Counted from the first letter of the stretch, positions 8,783 through 17,898 are shown. The stretch is 64,000 nucleotides of DNA from Candidatus Aminicenantota bacterium (GCA_020344415.1 CP070825.1:3758412-3822411), one strand, 5' to 3'. A program made the numbers and translations. The notes: generated from the letters alone by a model not told the origin.

Positions 8783-9889
8783 ATGAGCAAGTTCCTGGGT
8801 TCCCTCTTATTCCTAGTCCTCCTCTTCTTCTTTGTGAGCCATTCTGTTCTTGCTGCCGAACTCCTATTCTTCTACGAAAAGGGCTGCCCTTATTCTGCAA
8901 AAATTAATGATTTCCTACATAAACGTATCAGGCCAAACTACACTGTTGAAATCAAGGCCTACGAAATCCACAGCCCGGAAAGCGCGAAGTTAATGATAGA
9001 CCTGGCAAGGGCTTATGGAGCAAAAGATGTTATCGAAAAAGGAGTCCCTGCGGTTTTCATCGATGATAAGGCATTTCACGGGAGCAGCCGCATCGTTCAA
9101 AGAAAAATCGAAGAAGCGATAAGGGCCGCTATAAGGAATAAAGCTGACTCCCCTCTCAGTCGGCTGCCAGCTGAAAAGAGAAAAGAAGAGTTCAAAGCCC
9201 AAATTTCACTGCCGGTGGTGATCGGAGCTGCTGCAGCAAATACTCTCAATCCCTGTTCTGGGGCAGTCCTCGTCATCCTTTTAAGCACTATTTTGGTTGT
9301 TTCTAAGAGCAAAAAAGCTGTTTTGGGTGCAGGCTTTTCCTTCACAACTGCTTCTTTCATTTCCTACTTTTTGATGGGGATAGGGCTGTTTACTGTTGTA
9401 CAGGGATTTGGAATTCAGCGTCATATCTATATTGCTGTTTCTATTCTTGCTATTTCTATGGGGTTCTGGAAATTGAAAGACTTCCTCTGGAAAGGGCAAG
9501 GACTCGATTTCGAGCTTCCAAAGGCCTGGAAACCGTTGATAAAACGCAGTACATCCACCATCACACCTGTAGTGGCTGCATCCTTCATAGGGTTTTCCGC
9601 CAGTCTCTTTCTCCTTCCGTGTACATCCGGGCCTTACATTGTGATAATTGGAATGCTCGGAAACTCCGCCACACGTATACAGGCAGTCTGGCTATTACTT
9701 CTATACAATACTATATTTATTCTGCCCTTCATTATCATTACCCTCGTCGTGGGACTCGGTTTTACGACTACCGCTCGGGTAGATATGTGGCGCCAAGAAA
9801 GGCTCCGCAGGTTCCATCTTATAACTGGCATCTTCATGCTTATCCTAGGTATCATGCTTATTTTACTGCTTATCTCTGGGACTATTTAA
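8783..9889 (+). CDS. Thioredoxin/glutaredoxin-like domain fused to CcdA-type membrane protein
   Basis: The 368-residue product starts with a signal or anchor (residues 1-25). A thioredoxin-fold domain follows, with CPYS at 35-38 and the cis-proline loop KGVPAVFID at 86-94. From residue 140 there are about six membrane spans in the CcdA/DsbD pattern, with the paired cysteines in NTLNPCSGA (Cys158) and LLPCTSGPY (Cys280). CcdA proteins carry electrons from cytoplasmic thioredoxin to periplasmic partners. Here the soluble domain has a single active-site Cys (CxxS). The upstream rhodanese-like gene is a plausible partner. Its TAA falls in the first of three direct repeats upstream of the next gene. 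Confidence 0.85.
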   Translation: MSKFLGSLLFLVLLFFFVSHSVLAAELLFFYEKGCPYSAKINDFLHKRIRPNYTVEIKAYEIHSPESAKLMIDLARAYGAKDVIEKGVPAVFIDDKAFHGSSRIVQRKIEEAIRAAIRNKADSPLSRLPAEKRKEEFKAQISLPVVIGAAAANTLNPCSGAVLVILLSTILVVSKSKKAVLGAGFSFTTASFISYFLMGIGLFTVVQGFGIQRHIYIAVSILAISMGFWKLKDFLWKGQGLDFELPKAWKPLIKRSTSTITPVVAASFIGFSASLFLLPCTSGPYIVIIGMLGNSATRIQAVWLLLLYNTIFILPFIIITLVVGLGFTTTARVDMWRQERLRRFHLITGIFMLILGIMLILLLISGTI

Positions 9890-9917
9890 CCATTCCTAAC
9901 CATTCTCATAACCATTC
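9887..9917 (+). repeat. Three direct repeats TAACCATTC upstream of a promoter
   Basis: TAACCATTC occurs at 9887, 9897 and 9909, with start-to-start distances of 10 and 12 bases, close to one helical turn. The last copy ends 7 bases before the -35 hexamer of the promoter at 9925-9953. This is the geometry of an activator site of the response-regulator type. The regulator is not identified. Confidence 0.6.
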
Positions 9918-9924
9918 TCTTACA

Positions 9925-9953
9925 TTGACAACGAATCTATGCTCTGTTATAAG
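9925..9953 (+). promoter_or_regulatory. Sigma-70-type promoter for the kinase-like membrane protein gene
   Basis: TTGACA at 9925-9930 is a perfect -35 hexamer. After a 17-base spacer comes TATAAG at 9948-9953. Transcription would begin near 9960, leaving a leader of about 75 bases before the gene at 10038. The gene therefore appears to be expressed independently of the redox genes upstream. Confidence 0.7.
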
Positions 9954-10037
9954 CTTCTCTTTAGAAAGCTCAAAGAAATCTGAGGGCGTTACATACTATA
10001 TGCTCCTTAAACCTTCATAAAGGTGGCATCAAGAGGT

Positions 10038-12572
10038 ATGGAATATTCATATTCGGTCAAAACTTGCCGCGAGCTAGCAGAAGCATTTCGAAGGAAGAAC
10101 ATCCTTCGCCCCCTGCGTATCCAGCGCTATGATCCCGGTGCAGAGCTCGATTATGTTATCAAGGGTGTCGTTCCGGCAATCGAGGCGCGCATAAAGTTAA
10201 AAGTGGAAAAGTTTGTAGGCGGCGGGTACGCTGGCCAGGTTTATAAAGTAAAAGCTCTTGCCATAGAAATCCCTGAGGGTTCGATCGAAGGCCTTCAAGT
10301 AGACCAATCCTATGCTATTAAGATTTTCATACCCCCAACAGCATTTGCCAGGTTTTTCCGCAGCGTGATATACGCTTTTGGCTTTCAAGGACCATTCTCG
10401 CCAAGGGCTAATCCAGATGCAGCCCGTGCCGGTGCATTATGGCAGAAGTTTATCCGGCGGGGAGCAAGGCTGCGGCTCGGCTCCGAAAATACAGTTGTCA
10501 ACATACTGGCCACGTTCGTAGACTCCAACCTGGGTAGCTATGGAGAGATCAGTGAATGGATAGAGGGGAGAATGTGGCGGCTCGAGGTCGACGACAATCT
10601 GGATGCCAGAATGAAATGGAAGATCGGAAACAACGGGGAAGAGGTGGCTTCTCCAGAATATCGGACGAAGCGAACCTTCATGGCTCGCCTTGTACAATTG
10701 ATGCATGAGATGGGAGCTTCAGAACTTGCCCGCCAGTATGAATGGTGGACCTGTAAAAGCCAACCCAACGCTCTCAAGCGGCTCATAAGCGATCCTAACC
10801 CTGTGGAAGGACATGTGGCTGTGGATTTTCGGCCAGGGCTGGCTCTTCTTCCTTTTCTTCCGATGTGTCCGGCTGATTTCAGACTTATCATACGAGGATT
10901 TACAAAGGGAAGCCTGGTTCAGTTTGACCGCGGGAACATTAAAAAGCTCGAGAGCTATGTAGAATCCAACCAGGAAACTTTTGCCGACATGCGGGGAGCT
11001 TTAGAGGAACTCAAACAGGCTGAAAATTCTTATCGAGATTCCTTGCCAGACATCACCCATCACCATCTTAAGTTGATCTCGAGCCCTAAGCTCTGGTCTT
11101 CAATCCTGAGAAGCAGCATTCAGGGCTGGAAAACACGCAATATCATCGATGAGCAAACAATAAAGAGGCTGTCGCAGAAGAGATTCCTCACGTTGATATT
11201 CTATCTTCTTGGACTACTGCCTTTCCTAGGAAATTTCCTGCGCAAGTTATGGGGGCGAGAGGATTACCGCCGACATCATGGACGAATGCTGACCAGCCTG
11301 GGCTATTTCCGGCGAGCGGGAAGAGCTCGGATTGCTGAAAACCTCATCCGCTGGCACCGGCGAGGACGTGTCGACGAGGCACGCGCAGCAAGGTTGAGTG
11401 AGCACCCTTCAAGATTTTTCGCTCATTTACCGCTTTCCATCTTGCCTCGAAAGATGCACCGGTTTTTCTCTGACCGACGTTTCTTTCTCCGATCGCTGGA
11501 TAATATCTTCAGAAGGCCTTTGAGACTATACTTTAAGGCCGATGTCCGGGAAAGGTGGCTACGCGAAATAGTGGCTCAAGGAGAGAAAAACGGTACGCTG
11601 ACAGAGAAAGAGGCAACCCAAATCACCTCGCAAATAAAGGAGCCCTTCATTCAGAAATATCTAAAAAGCCTTGCCGTTCACGTCTGCACAGTTCCAGTGA
11701 CACAGATTGTCTCTGTTGCTGTCGCTTTGATATATATCAAGCTCCATCCAGAATTAGCGTGGCAACAGGCAATGGTGCATGCAGGAATCATCCTTGGGCT
11801 CTTCCAGGTCATTCCGATTTCTCCGGGCTCACTTGTCCGCGGTTTATACGTAACCTTTCTTATCTTGCGCGAGCGAAACTTCAAGGACTACAACATCGCC
11901 TTTTTCCTGAGTTTTCTCAAATATATCGGCTACTTAGCCTTCCCGATCCAGATGGCCTATCGTTACCCTGATCTTGCCCGATTCATGGCCGGCCATTGGG
12001 CCACCGAAGCTGTCCATATAGTCCCTGTTTTCGGTGAGAGAGGCGCGCTTCTTGAGCATTTTGTTTTTGACCTTTTCTACAACTATCCCTTAACGATACG
12101 CCACCGTATTCGCCAGCGCAGCAAGCTTCGCGCGGATTTGAAGCCGCGATTTTGGCATGTCCCTCTGTGTGCGATTGGAGGCACTCTCCTTTTAATCTCT
12201 GCTGACTTGATTTATTTCTGGCGGTCTGGCCACATACCTACATTTGGAGACATATGGTGGCTTGCATTCTGGATGCCTCTCTTTGCGGCTGCAGCAACGA
12301 CATCATGGGCAGGAGGAGCTGTGCTTTCAAAGCGAATCATTGTCGGGGCGATTTGCGGCGCTTTAATTGGTCTTCTTTATGCAACTTCCAATATACTTCT
12401 CGGCAGTTTTCTAGCTCAACAGGGAAGTGAGTATATCTCTTTTTCTCAAATCATAGGCCAGATTGGAGCTGCCTCTTCCTGGAGAATCTTCCTATTTGCA
12501 ATTGTTGCGGTAATCGGTTCATTTGTTGCCGAGACGAGAAAAATAAGACCAAAATCGTTTGCTTCATCCTAA
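10038..12572 (+). CDS. Large multi-pass membrane protein with N-terminal kinase-like domain
   Basis: The product has 844 residues and I do not recognise its family. Residues 55-100 read like a protein-kinase N-lobe: FVGGGYAGQVYKV matches a Gly-rich loop, and YAIKIF has a candidate ATP-binding Lys95. HVAVDFRPGLALL around Asp263 could be the DFG-like metal loop. No clear HRD catalytic loop is seen, so activity is uncertain. From about residue 385 there are at least eight hydrophobic spans interrupted by a very Arg-rich segment (about 405-520). The start is ATG 10038 after AAAGGTGG, and GTG 10023 is an alternative. The G+C content looks higher than in the neighbours, which may indicate transfer. 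Confidence 0.7.
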   Translation: MEYSYSVKTCRELAEAFRRKNILRPLRIQRYDPGAELDYVIKGVVPAIEARIKLKVEKFVGGGYAGQVYKVKALAIEIPEGSIEGLQVDQSYAIKIFIPPTAFARFFRSVIYAFGFQGPFSPRANPDAARAGALWQKFIRRGARLRLGSENTVVNILATFVDSNLGSYGEISEWIEGRMWRLEVDDNLDARMKWKIGNNGEEVASPEYRTKRTFMARLVQLMHEMGASELARQYEWWTCKSQPNALKRLISDPNPVEGHVAVDFRPGLALLPFLPMCPADFRLIIRGFTKGSLVQFDRGNIKKLESYVESNQETFADMRGALEELKQAENSYRDSLPDITHHHLKLISSPKLWSSILRSSIQGWKTRNIIDEQTIKRLSQKRFLTLIFYLLGLLPFLGNFLRKLWGREDYRRHHGRMLTSLGYFRRAGRARIAENLIRWHRRGRVDEARAARLSEHPSRFFAHLPLSILPRKMHRFFSDRRFFLRSLDNIFRRPLRLYFKADVRERWLREIVAQGEKNGTLTEKEATQITSQIKEPFIQKYLKSLAVHVCTVPVTQIVSVAVALIYIKLHPELAWQQAMVHAGIILGLFQVIPISPGSLVRGLYVTFLILRERNFKDYNIAFFLSFLKYIGYLAFPIQMAYRYPDLARFMAGHWATEAVHIVPVFGERGALLEHFVFDLFYNYPLTIRHRIRQRSKLRADLKPRFWHVPLCAIGGTLLLISADLIYFWRSGHIPTFGDIWWLAFWMPLFAAAATTSWAGGAVLSKRIIVGAICGALIGLLYATSNILLGSFLAQQGSEYISFSQIIGQIGAASSWRIFLFAIVAVIGSFVAETRKIRPKSFASS

Positions 12573-12757
12573 TAATACCATAGAAGGCTACTTCATGAAT
12601 CACACAAAGTGGACTCTTCTCTCTCTTAAGAAAGGGTGGAAAAACCTATACATTCAGAAAAAATAAGAAATGCGGATCATCTCTCATAATATTGATATGC
12701 TTAGAAAGTGCTTTAGCTAGAATTGAAAAATGAAACGACCAAGCGGAAAGACCCGAC

Positions 12758-14524
12758 TTATTCTTTTGTTTTCTTAAGTCCCAGCTCTCCAAGCTGCTTC
12801 GACCCGACGTCTGATGGAGAACCGGTCATTAAACACAAAGCACTTGTCGTTTTTGGGAAGGGGATGACATCCCGGATAGACTCCTCCCCTGCAAGGATCA
12901 TAACAATACGATCAAATCCGAGGGCAATCCCCCCATGAGGAGGAGCCCCAAAAAGAAGTGCGTCTAAGAAAAAGCCAAACTTTTCCTGAGCTTCCTTTTG
13001 GCTCAATCCGAGGATTTTAAATATCTTTTTTTGAAGTTCAAGGTCGTTAATTCGAATGGATCCCCCTCCAATCTCAACTCCATTGAGAACCAGGTCATAA
13101 GACCTAGCTCTGACTCGAAGAGGCTCTTTCTCCAAGGAAGCAATGTCTTCCTCATGGGGCGAGGTGAAAGGATGGTGCATAGAAAAAAGGCGTCCTTCCT
13201 CCTCGCTCCACTCAAAAAGAGGGAAATCTGTGACCCAGGCAAACTTGAAGATTTTCCGTTTCTCCTCTTGTTCTTGGAGGAATTCGTTCCTCAGCTCCCC
13301 AAGAACTTTTAGAGCCATTTGTTTTTCATCCGCCACAAGAAGCACGAGCGCCTCTTCTGCTGCCCCAATCTTTTTCCATATAAACTTTAATTTCTCCTTA
13401 TCTACCCTCAAGGAGGACTTAAATCCATCCTGCTTTTTTACCCAGATGACACCTTTCCCTCCGAGTCCCTTTGCCTTCTGGTCTATTTTATTAAGCTGAC
13501 TCCGGGAGAAAGCCCCGCCTCTCTCCACCTCCAATCCTTTTAAAACTCCTCCTGAAGCGACAGCGTTCCTGATAAGCTCAGAATCGAGGCTTTTTGCTAC
13601 ATCTGTCAAATCTATGATTCCTATCTCAGAGCGTAAGTCAGGCTTGTCGGTCCCGTATCTTTCCATGCTTTCCTCATATGTGAACCGAGGAAACGGAACC
13701 TCTATCTTTTCTCCTATGAGCTCGAAGACAGAGGCCATCATGGCCTCGACTAAATCAAATATATCTTCTTTTTCTATGAAACTCATTTCTATATCGATCT
13801 GGGTGAATTCAGGCTGGCGGTCAGCTCTCAAGTCTTCATCCCGAAAACAGCGAACAATCTGAAAATATCTATCAAATCCGGAGATCATCAGAATCTGTTT
13901 GAAAAGCTGAGGAGACTGAGGAAGTGCGTAGAACCTGCCTCTGTACATTCGGCTGGGGACAAGGTAGTCTCTTGCCCCTTCGGGAGTGGATTTGGTCAGG
14001 AAAGGCGTTTCTATCTCAAAAAAGCCCTCTTGACTCAAGAAGTTCCGTACGCGGAGTGCAGCCTGGTGTCTAAGCTTGATGTTTTGCTGCATAGAGGGTC
14101 TTCTCATATCCAGGTACCTGTACTTAAAACGGAGCTCCTCAGAAGCCTGTGGAGGTTCAGTGATAACAAAAGGTGGAACCTGAGACTGGCTCAGTATCTT
14201 AAGCCCCTTTGCCTCGACTTCTATTTCTCCTGAAGGGAGTTCTGGATTCCGAGCCTTCTCGTCACGCATCCTAACCTGCCCTCTTATGCCGACCACATAC
14301 TCCATCTTGACTTTCTTAGCTTCCTCCAAAAGAGCCTTTCTTTCAGATGAGATGACACACTGCACCAATCCCTCTCTATCTCTGAGGTCAATGAAGACAA
14401 GATTCCCGATATCTCTTTGCTTGTGAACCCAGCCCAGAAGAGTCACTTCCTCCCCTGCATGCTTTGCCCGCAGCTCGCCACAATAGATGGTCCTCTGCCA
14501 TTTCGATGATTTTGTATTCTTCAT
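12758..14524 (-). CDS. aspS: Aspartyl-tRNA synthetase
   Basis: A class II synthetase that charges tRNA-Asp (or Asp and Asn in the non-discriminating form, which cannot be told from sequence). The N-terminal OB-fold anticodon-binding domain contains VTLLGWVHKQRD. The class II motifs are RYLDMRRP (motif 1 region), RCFRDEDLRADRQPEFTQ (motif 2) and GGIALGFDRIVMIL (motif 3). A bacterial-type GAD insertion lies between motifs 2 and 3. I chose the start at 14524, preceded by AAGGA, giving 588 residues, the usual bacterial length. An ATG at 14548 is also in frame. It is last in the accA-hisS-aspS operon. Confidence 0.97.
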   Translation of the reverse strand: MKNTKSSKWQRTIYCGELRAKHAGEEVTLLGWVHKQRDIGNLVFIDLRDREGLVQCVISSERKALLEEAKKVKMEYVVGIRGQVRMRDEKARNPELPSGEIEVEAKGLKILSQSQVPPFVITEPPQASEELRFKYRYLDMRRPSMQQNIKLRHQAALRVRNFLSQEGFFEIETPFLTKSTPEGARDYLVPSRMYRGRFYALPQSPQLFKQILMISGFDRYFQIVRCFRDEDLRADRQPEFTQIDIEMSFIEKEDIFDLVEAMMASVFELIGEKIEVPFPRFTYEESMERYGTDKPDLRSEIGIIDLTDVAKSLDSELIRNAVASGGVLKGLEVERGGAFSRSQLNKIDQKAKGLGGKGVIWVKKQDGFKSSLRVDKEKLKFIWKKIGAAEEALVLLVADEKQMALKVLGELRNEFLQEQEEKRKIFKFAWVTDFPLFEWSEEEGRLFSMHHPFTSPHEEDIASLEKEPLRVRARSYDLVLNGVEIGGGSIRINDLELQKKIFKILGLSQKEAQEKFGFFLDALLFGAPPHGGIALGFDRIVMILAGEESIRDVIPFPKTTSALCLMTGSPSDVGSKQLGELGLKKTKE

Positions 14525-14558
14525 TTGTTTCGTCCTTATAGCAGTCATTGAACGCTTT

Positions 14559-15809
14559 TCAAGGGCCTTCCTGAATCATCTCCAGAATCTCTTCGCGCGT
14601 CGCTTCCTTCTGTACTCCGGTTGCCATGTTTTTCAATTGATATTTTCCCTCTCTCACCTCATCCTCGCCTACGATCAAAACCCATGTCGCTCCTAATTTA
14701 TTCGCCCGGCTCATCTGGTTCTTTAGACTCCGCTCTTTGAACTCTATCAAGCATTCTAATCCTTTACTCCGCAAAAGCTGAACCAGCTCCATCCCTGTTT
14801 TTTTTGCCTCTTCCCCTAAGTACGCTAAATATAGAAATCCCTCCTTCCTCTTTTTTGAAGGAACGACAGAGATAAGCCTCCCCATACCTATAGCAAATCC
14901 AATTCCACAGATATCAGGACCTCCAAATTCTTTCATCATGTCATCATATCTTCCGCCTCCGAGGATAGCATCTTGGGCTCCAAGCTTTTTGGAGACAAAT
15001 TCAAAAGTCGTCTTTGTATAATAATCGATTCCCCTAACAAGATGCGGCTCTAATTTGAAGGGAAGCTTATAAAATTCAAGATAAGTACAGAATTTGTGAA
15101 AGTGCTCTTCGCACTCCGTACAGAGATATTTCGTAATTTTGGGAAAGCCCTTGGCAATCTCCCTGCAGCTTTCAACTTTACAGTCAAATATCCGCAAGGG
15201 ATTAGTCTTGATCTTTCTCTGGCAGTCAGGACACAGTGAATCTCTCGCTTTTTCGGCCCCGACTCTTAACTCCTTGAGATAGGTAGGACGACAAGCACTG
15301 CAGCCAACAGAATTAACAAGGATTTCGACTCCAGTAACACTCAGCTTTTTGAGAAGAAAATTCGCCATTTCCACGATTTCCGCATCAACGGCTGGATCCA
15401 TCTCCCCAAACACCTCGATATCTCCCTGGTCAAACTGGCGATAACGCCCTTTCTGAGGTTTGTCATAACGGAACATCGGACCGACGTAGTAAAACCGCAG
15501 CGGCTCTGGCATAAGATAGAGCCGGTGTTCAATGATTGAACGCACAACTGAAGGAGTATATTCAGGCCGTAGGGTTAGAGAACGCCCTGCCTTATCATGA
15601 AAAGTATACATCTCCTTGATGACTATATCAGATGTCTGGCCTGTACCTTTTTCAAAGAGCTCTGTCGCTTCGAAGATCGGAGTCCTTATTTCTCTGTACC
15701 CATAGAGCTCGAAGACTCGTCTGGCAATCGCCTCGACTCTCTGCCATTTTCTCGCTTCTTTAGGAAGGATATCCTTTGTGCCCTTTATGGCTGAGATTTT
15801 TTCTTTCAT
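14559..15809 (-). CDS. hisS: Histidyl-tRNA synthetase
   Basis: Class II synthetase for tRNA-His, 416 residues. Visible features are LRPEYTPSVVRSI (motif 2 region), GRYRQFDQGDIEVFG, the histidine-specific LVRGIDYYTKTTFE, GGGRYDDM and the motif 3 stretch GIGFAIGMGRL. The C-terminal ~90 residues form the anticodon-binding domain (VLIVGEDEVREGKYQLKNM). A Cys cluster in the insertion (CSAC, CPDC, C-x5-C) might hold a metal. Its ATG overlaps the accA stop as ATGA, so the two are translationally coupled. aspS follows after 34 bases. Confidence 0.97.
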   Translation of the reverse strand: MKEKISAIKGTKDILPKEARKWQRVEAIARRVFELYGYREIRTPIFEATELFEKGTGQTSDIVIKEMYTFHDKAGRSLTLRPEYTPSVVRSIIEHRLYLMPEPLRFYYVGPMFRYDKPQKGRYRQFDQGDIEVFGEMDPAVDAEIVEMANFLLKKLSVTGVEILVNSVGCSACRPTYLKELRVGAEKARDSLCPDCQRKIKTNPLRIFDCKVESCREIAKGFPKITKYLCTECEEHFHKFCTYLEFYKLPFKLEPHLVRGIDYYTKTTFEFVSKKLGAQDAILGGGRYDDMMKEFGGPDICGIGFAIGMGRLISVVPSKKRKEGFLYLAYLGEEAKKTGMELVQLLRSKGLECLIEFKERSLKNQMSRANKLGATWVLIVGEDEVREGKYQLKNMATGVQKEATREEILEMIQEGP

Positions 15810-16762
15810 TTCTCTATAAACTCTCCAATATTTCTGAATTTATGGTATCTCTCTTTAAGCCTCTCTTCAGGAATCTTTTGTTCAAGCTTCCTGAGGGTAG
15901 TGTTTAGCTGTTGGTTAACATTCTTAAAGGTCTGTTCATAATCTATATGAGCACCGCCTGGAGGCTCGGGGATAATCTTGTCTATAATCCCTAAATCTAA
16001 TAGATCTTGGGCTCGAATCCTCAGATTCTCGGCTGCGCTTCTCACTGCCTGTTGATCCTTCCAGAGAATCGCCGCACAGCCCTCGGGAGATATGACGGAA
16101 TAGAAAGAATACTCAAGCATCAGGATTCGATCTCCCACGCCAACGGCAAGCGCCCCCCCACTGCCGCCTTCACCAATGACGATATTAACAACAGGAATCT
16201 GTAGTTTCGATATCTCTTTAAGATTATAGGCAATTGCTTCTGCCTGCCCTCTCTCCTCAGCCTCGATCCCAGGATAGGCGCCGGGCGTATCGATCAGGGT
16301 CACCACGGGGAATCCAAATTTCTCCGCCATTTTCATGATCCTCAAGGCCTTTCGATAGCCTTCAGGATTGGGTTGTCCGAAATTGCGATTTATCCTCTCT
16401 TTTGTCGTTCTCCCCTTTTGGTGTCCGATAAAAGCAACCGTGCGCCCTCTATAGAAACCTAACCCCGTAATAATTGCAGGGTCATCACCTGCGCGGCGGT
16501 CCCCATGGAATTCTACAAAATCCTCTGTTAGATGTCCGAGGTAATCTAAAGTATACGGCCGCTGGGGATGACGGGCAATCTGGACGATATGATGAGGCGT
16601 AAGGCCCGGACTGATCTTTGACCATTCCTTCTCAATTTGACTTTTTAGCTCAGCAATCTTTTCTTTTTTTCCTTGCTCGTCGCTTTCCTGGAGTTCATCT
16701 ATCTTTTCTTTGAGCCCAATAATTTTTTTCTCTAGTTGATAGAAGTCTTTTTGTTCAGCCAT
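15806..16762 (-). CDS. accA: Acetyl-CoA carboxylase carboxyltransferase subunit alpha
   Basis: Alpha subunit of the carboxyltransferase that transfers CO2 from biotin to acetyl-CoA, the first step of fatty acid synthesis. The 318-residue protein has the usual N-terminal coiled helix (residues 1-50), then DYLGHLTEDFVEFHGDR, IGHQKGR, TLIDTPGAYPG, GEGGSGGALAVGVGDR and SVISPEGCAAILWKD. The beta subunit accD is not in the window. It is first in a three-gene operon with hisS and aspS, driven by the promoter at 16802-16829. Confidence 0.97.
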   Translation of the reverse strand: MAEQKDFYQLEKKIIGLKEKIDELQESDEQGKKEKIAELKSQIEKEWSKISPGLTPHHIVQIARHPQRPYTLDYLGHLTEDFVEFHGDRRAGDDPAIITGLGFYRGRTVAFIGHQKGRTTKERINRNFGQPNPEGYRKALRIMKMAEKFGFPVVTLIDTPGAYPGIEAEERGQAEAIAYNLKEISKLQIPVVNIVIGEGGSGGALAVGVGDRILMLEYSFYSVISPEGCAAILWKDQQAVRSAAENLRIRAQDLLDLGIIDKIIPEPPGGAHIDYEQTFKNVNQQLNTTLRKLEQKIPEERLKERYHKFRNIGEFIEK

Positions 16763-16801
16763 TGATCAAGAGTTGAAGAAAAGTCGTATTTACCCGTCTA
16801 T

Positions 16802-16829
16802 TCTATAGAGTTGCACAAAATATTGTCAA
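16802..16829 (-). promoter_or_regulatory. Promoter of the accA-hisS-aspS operon
   Basis: On the minus strand TTGACA (16829-16824) and TATAGA (16807-16802) are separated by 16 bases, close to consensus. The -10 lies about 40 bases from the accA start. Confidence 0.7.
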
Positions 16830-17140
16830 GACAAGGCCTATTCAAGAAGGAATTTCCATTTTTGTGACGGAGATAAGTTCCAAACTGGTAGTCGAAATCA
16901 AGTTTCTCGAGATGAGCCTTTTTTTGCCTTGTTGTCCTTTAGAAATATGCGGGATCTTTTCTACTCCGATAAATCCGTGGCCTGATATCCCTAAAATTCA
17001 ATAGATAATCGTGGCTTCCCTTCCTTTCTGGGTCTCAACATGAGAGCCCATAACAAAGGCAAAGGAAGAAGATAGGATAGAAAGCACATCTATGGTTAGG
17101 AATAAGATAGAAAGCCTATTAAACAGCCCTCAACTAATCT
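16830..17140. other. Gene-free interval between two minus-strand operons
   Basis: I see no open reading frame with a ribosome-binding site, no tRNA and no convincing terminator here. A weak hairpin, with GGGTCTC facing GAGAGCCC, lies near 17030-17050 and could mark the 3' end of the UPF0145 transcript. GATAGAAAGC-like words recur twice near 17070-17120. Confidence 0.4.
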
Positions 17141-17455
17141 CTATTCTACAATAACGGCTGTTCCGTAAGCCAATATTTCAGATGCACTCTGCATGATCAT
17201 TGACGTCGTAAAGCGAACATTGATTATGGCATTGGCTCCAAGACGCTCTGCGTCCTCCACCATCCGGTCTACGGCTTGTTCTCTGGATTCAGCCATCATC
17301 TTTGTGTAATCTCTGATCTCTCCTCCAACAATATTCCTGAGAAAAGCCAGTATATCGCGTCCCATATGTCGGGCCCTAATGGTATTTCCCTTCACAAGCC
17401 CCAGGTTTTTCTCAATTGTCGTTCCAGGAACGAAATCGGTTGTTACCATAATCAT
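17141..17455 (-). CDS. UPF0145 (YbjQ-like) family protein
   Basis: A 104-residue cytoplasmic protein of the YbjQ/UPF0145 family, small proteins that form a pentameric ring and are annotated as putative heavy-metal binders; the biochemical role is not established. Family features seen are MVTTDFVPG near the start, a central RNIVGGEIRDYTKMM, AERLGANAIINVRF and a final AYGTAVIVE. It overlaps the anti-sigma gene by 4 bases (ATGA), so it belongs to the sigma/anti-sigma operon and is likely made with it. Confidence 0.9.
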   Translation of the reverse strand: MIMVTTDFVPGTTIEKNLGLVKGNTIRARHMGRDILAFLRNIVGGEIRDYTKMMAESREQAVDRMVEDAERLGANAIINVRFTTSMIMQSASEILAYGTAVIVE

Positions 17456-17898
17456 TTCTCAACCTCCTTGTACCTCTCCCTTTTGCGGACAAAAAACTGT
17501 TCCCTTACTAGGGAAACAAGTAAGACAACTAGGCCTGCCATTAAAACAAGGATTCCAATCTTTAAAAGAAGCGGGGTAGTAGGGTCTTGGATAATTCCCT
17601 CTACCATTTTATAACCGCCATAAAAGATAAGAATCATAGCACCAATGGAGAGTAAAATCCACCCGAATCTTCTTTCCAGGCGGTTATAGATCGAAGCCCA
17701 ATAAACCTGCCACACTTCTCTTGGGGGTTTTTTAAGTTCCATCTTACTCATGACCTCCTCAAATTTTCCCATCTCTTCAAATTCTCTTCGGCATTCTGGA
17801 CATTCTTCGAGATGTTCTTCAACTTGCCTTCTCTTCTCTTCATCCAGCTCTCTATCATGGTATGAAGAAATGAGTTCTTTTATTTTTTGATGGTCCAT
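17452..17898 (-). CDS. Membrane anti-sigma factor with zinc-finger (zf-HC2) domain
   Basis: The 148-residue protein has an N-terminal anti-sigma zinc-finger: His14, then HLEECPEC with His29, Cys33 and Cys36. Two membrane spans follow, at about residues 79-98 and 112-130, with a short basic tail. Such proteins hold the partner ECF sigma at the membrane until a signal releases it. It lies 21 bases downstream of the ECF sigma gene, the usual order, and is coupled to the UPF0145 gene. Confidence 0.88.
   Translation of the reverse strand: MDHQKIKELISSYHDRELDEEKRRQVEEHLEECPECRREFEEMGKFEEVMSKMELKKPPREVWQVYWASIYNRLERRFGWILLSIGAMILIFYGGYKMVEGIIQDPTTPLLLKIGILVLMAGLVVLLVSLVREQFFVRKRERYKEVEK

Noticed and set aside
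9619..10020. 133-codon plus-strand frame across the end of the CcdA fusion gene
   Set aside because: It lies mainly in another frame of that gene and runs through the direct repeats and promoter; no start signal.
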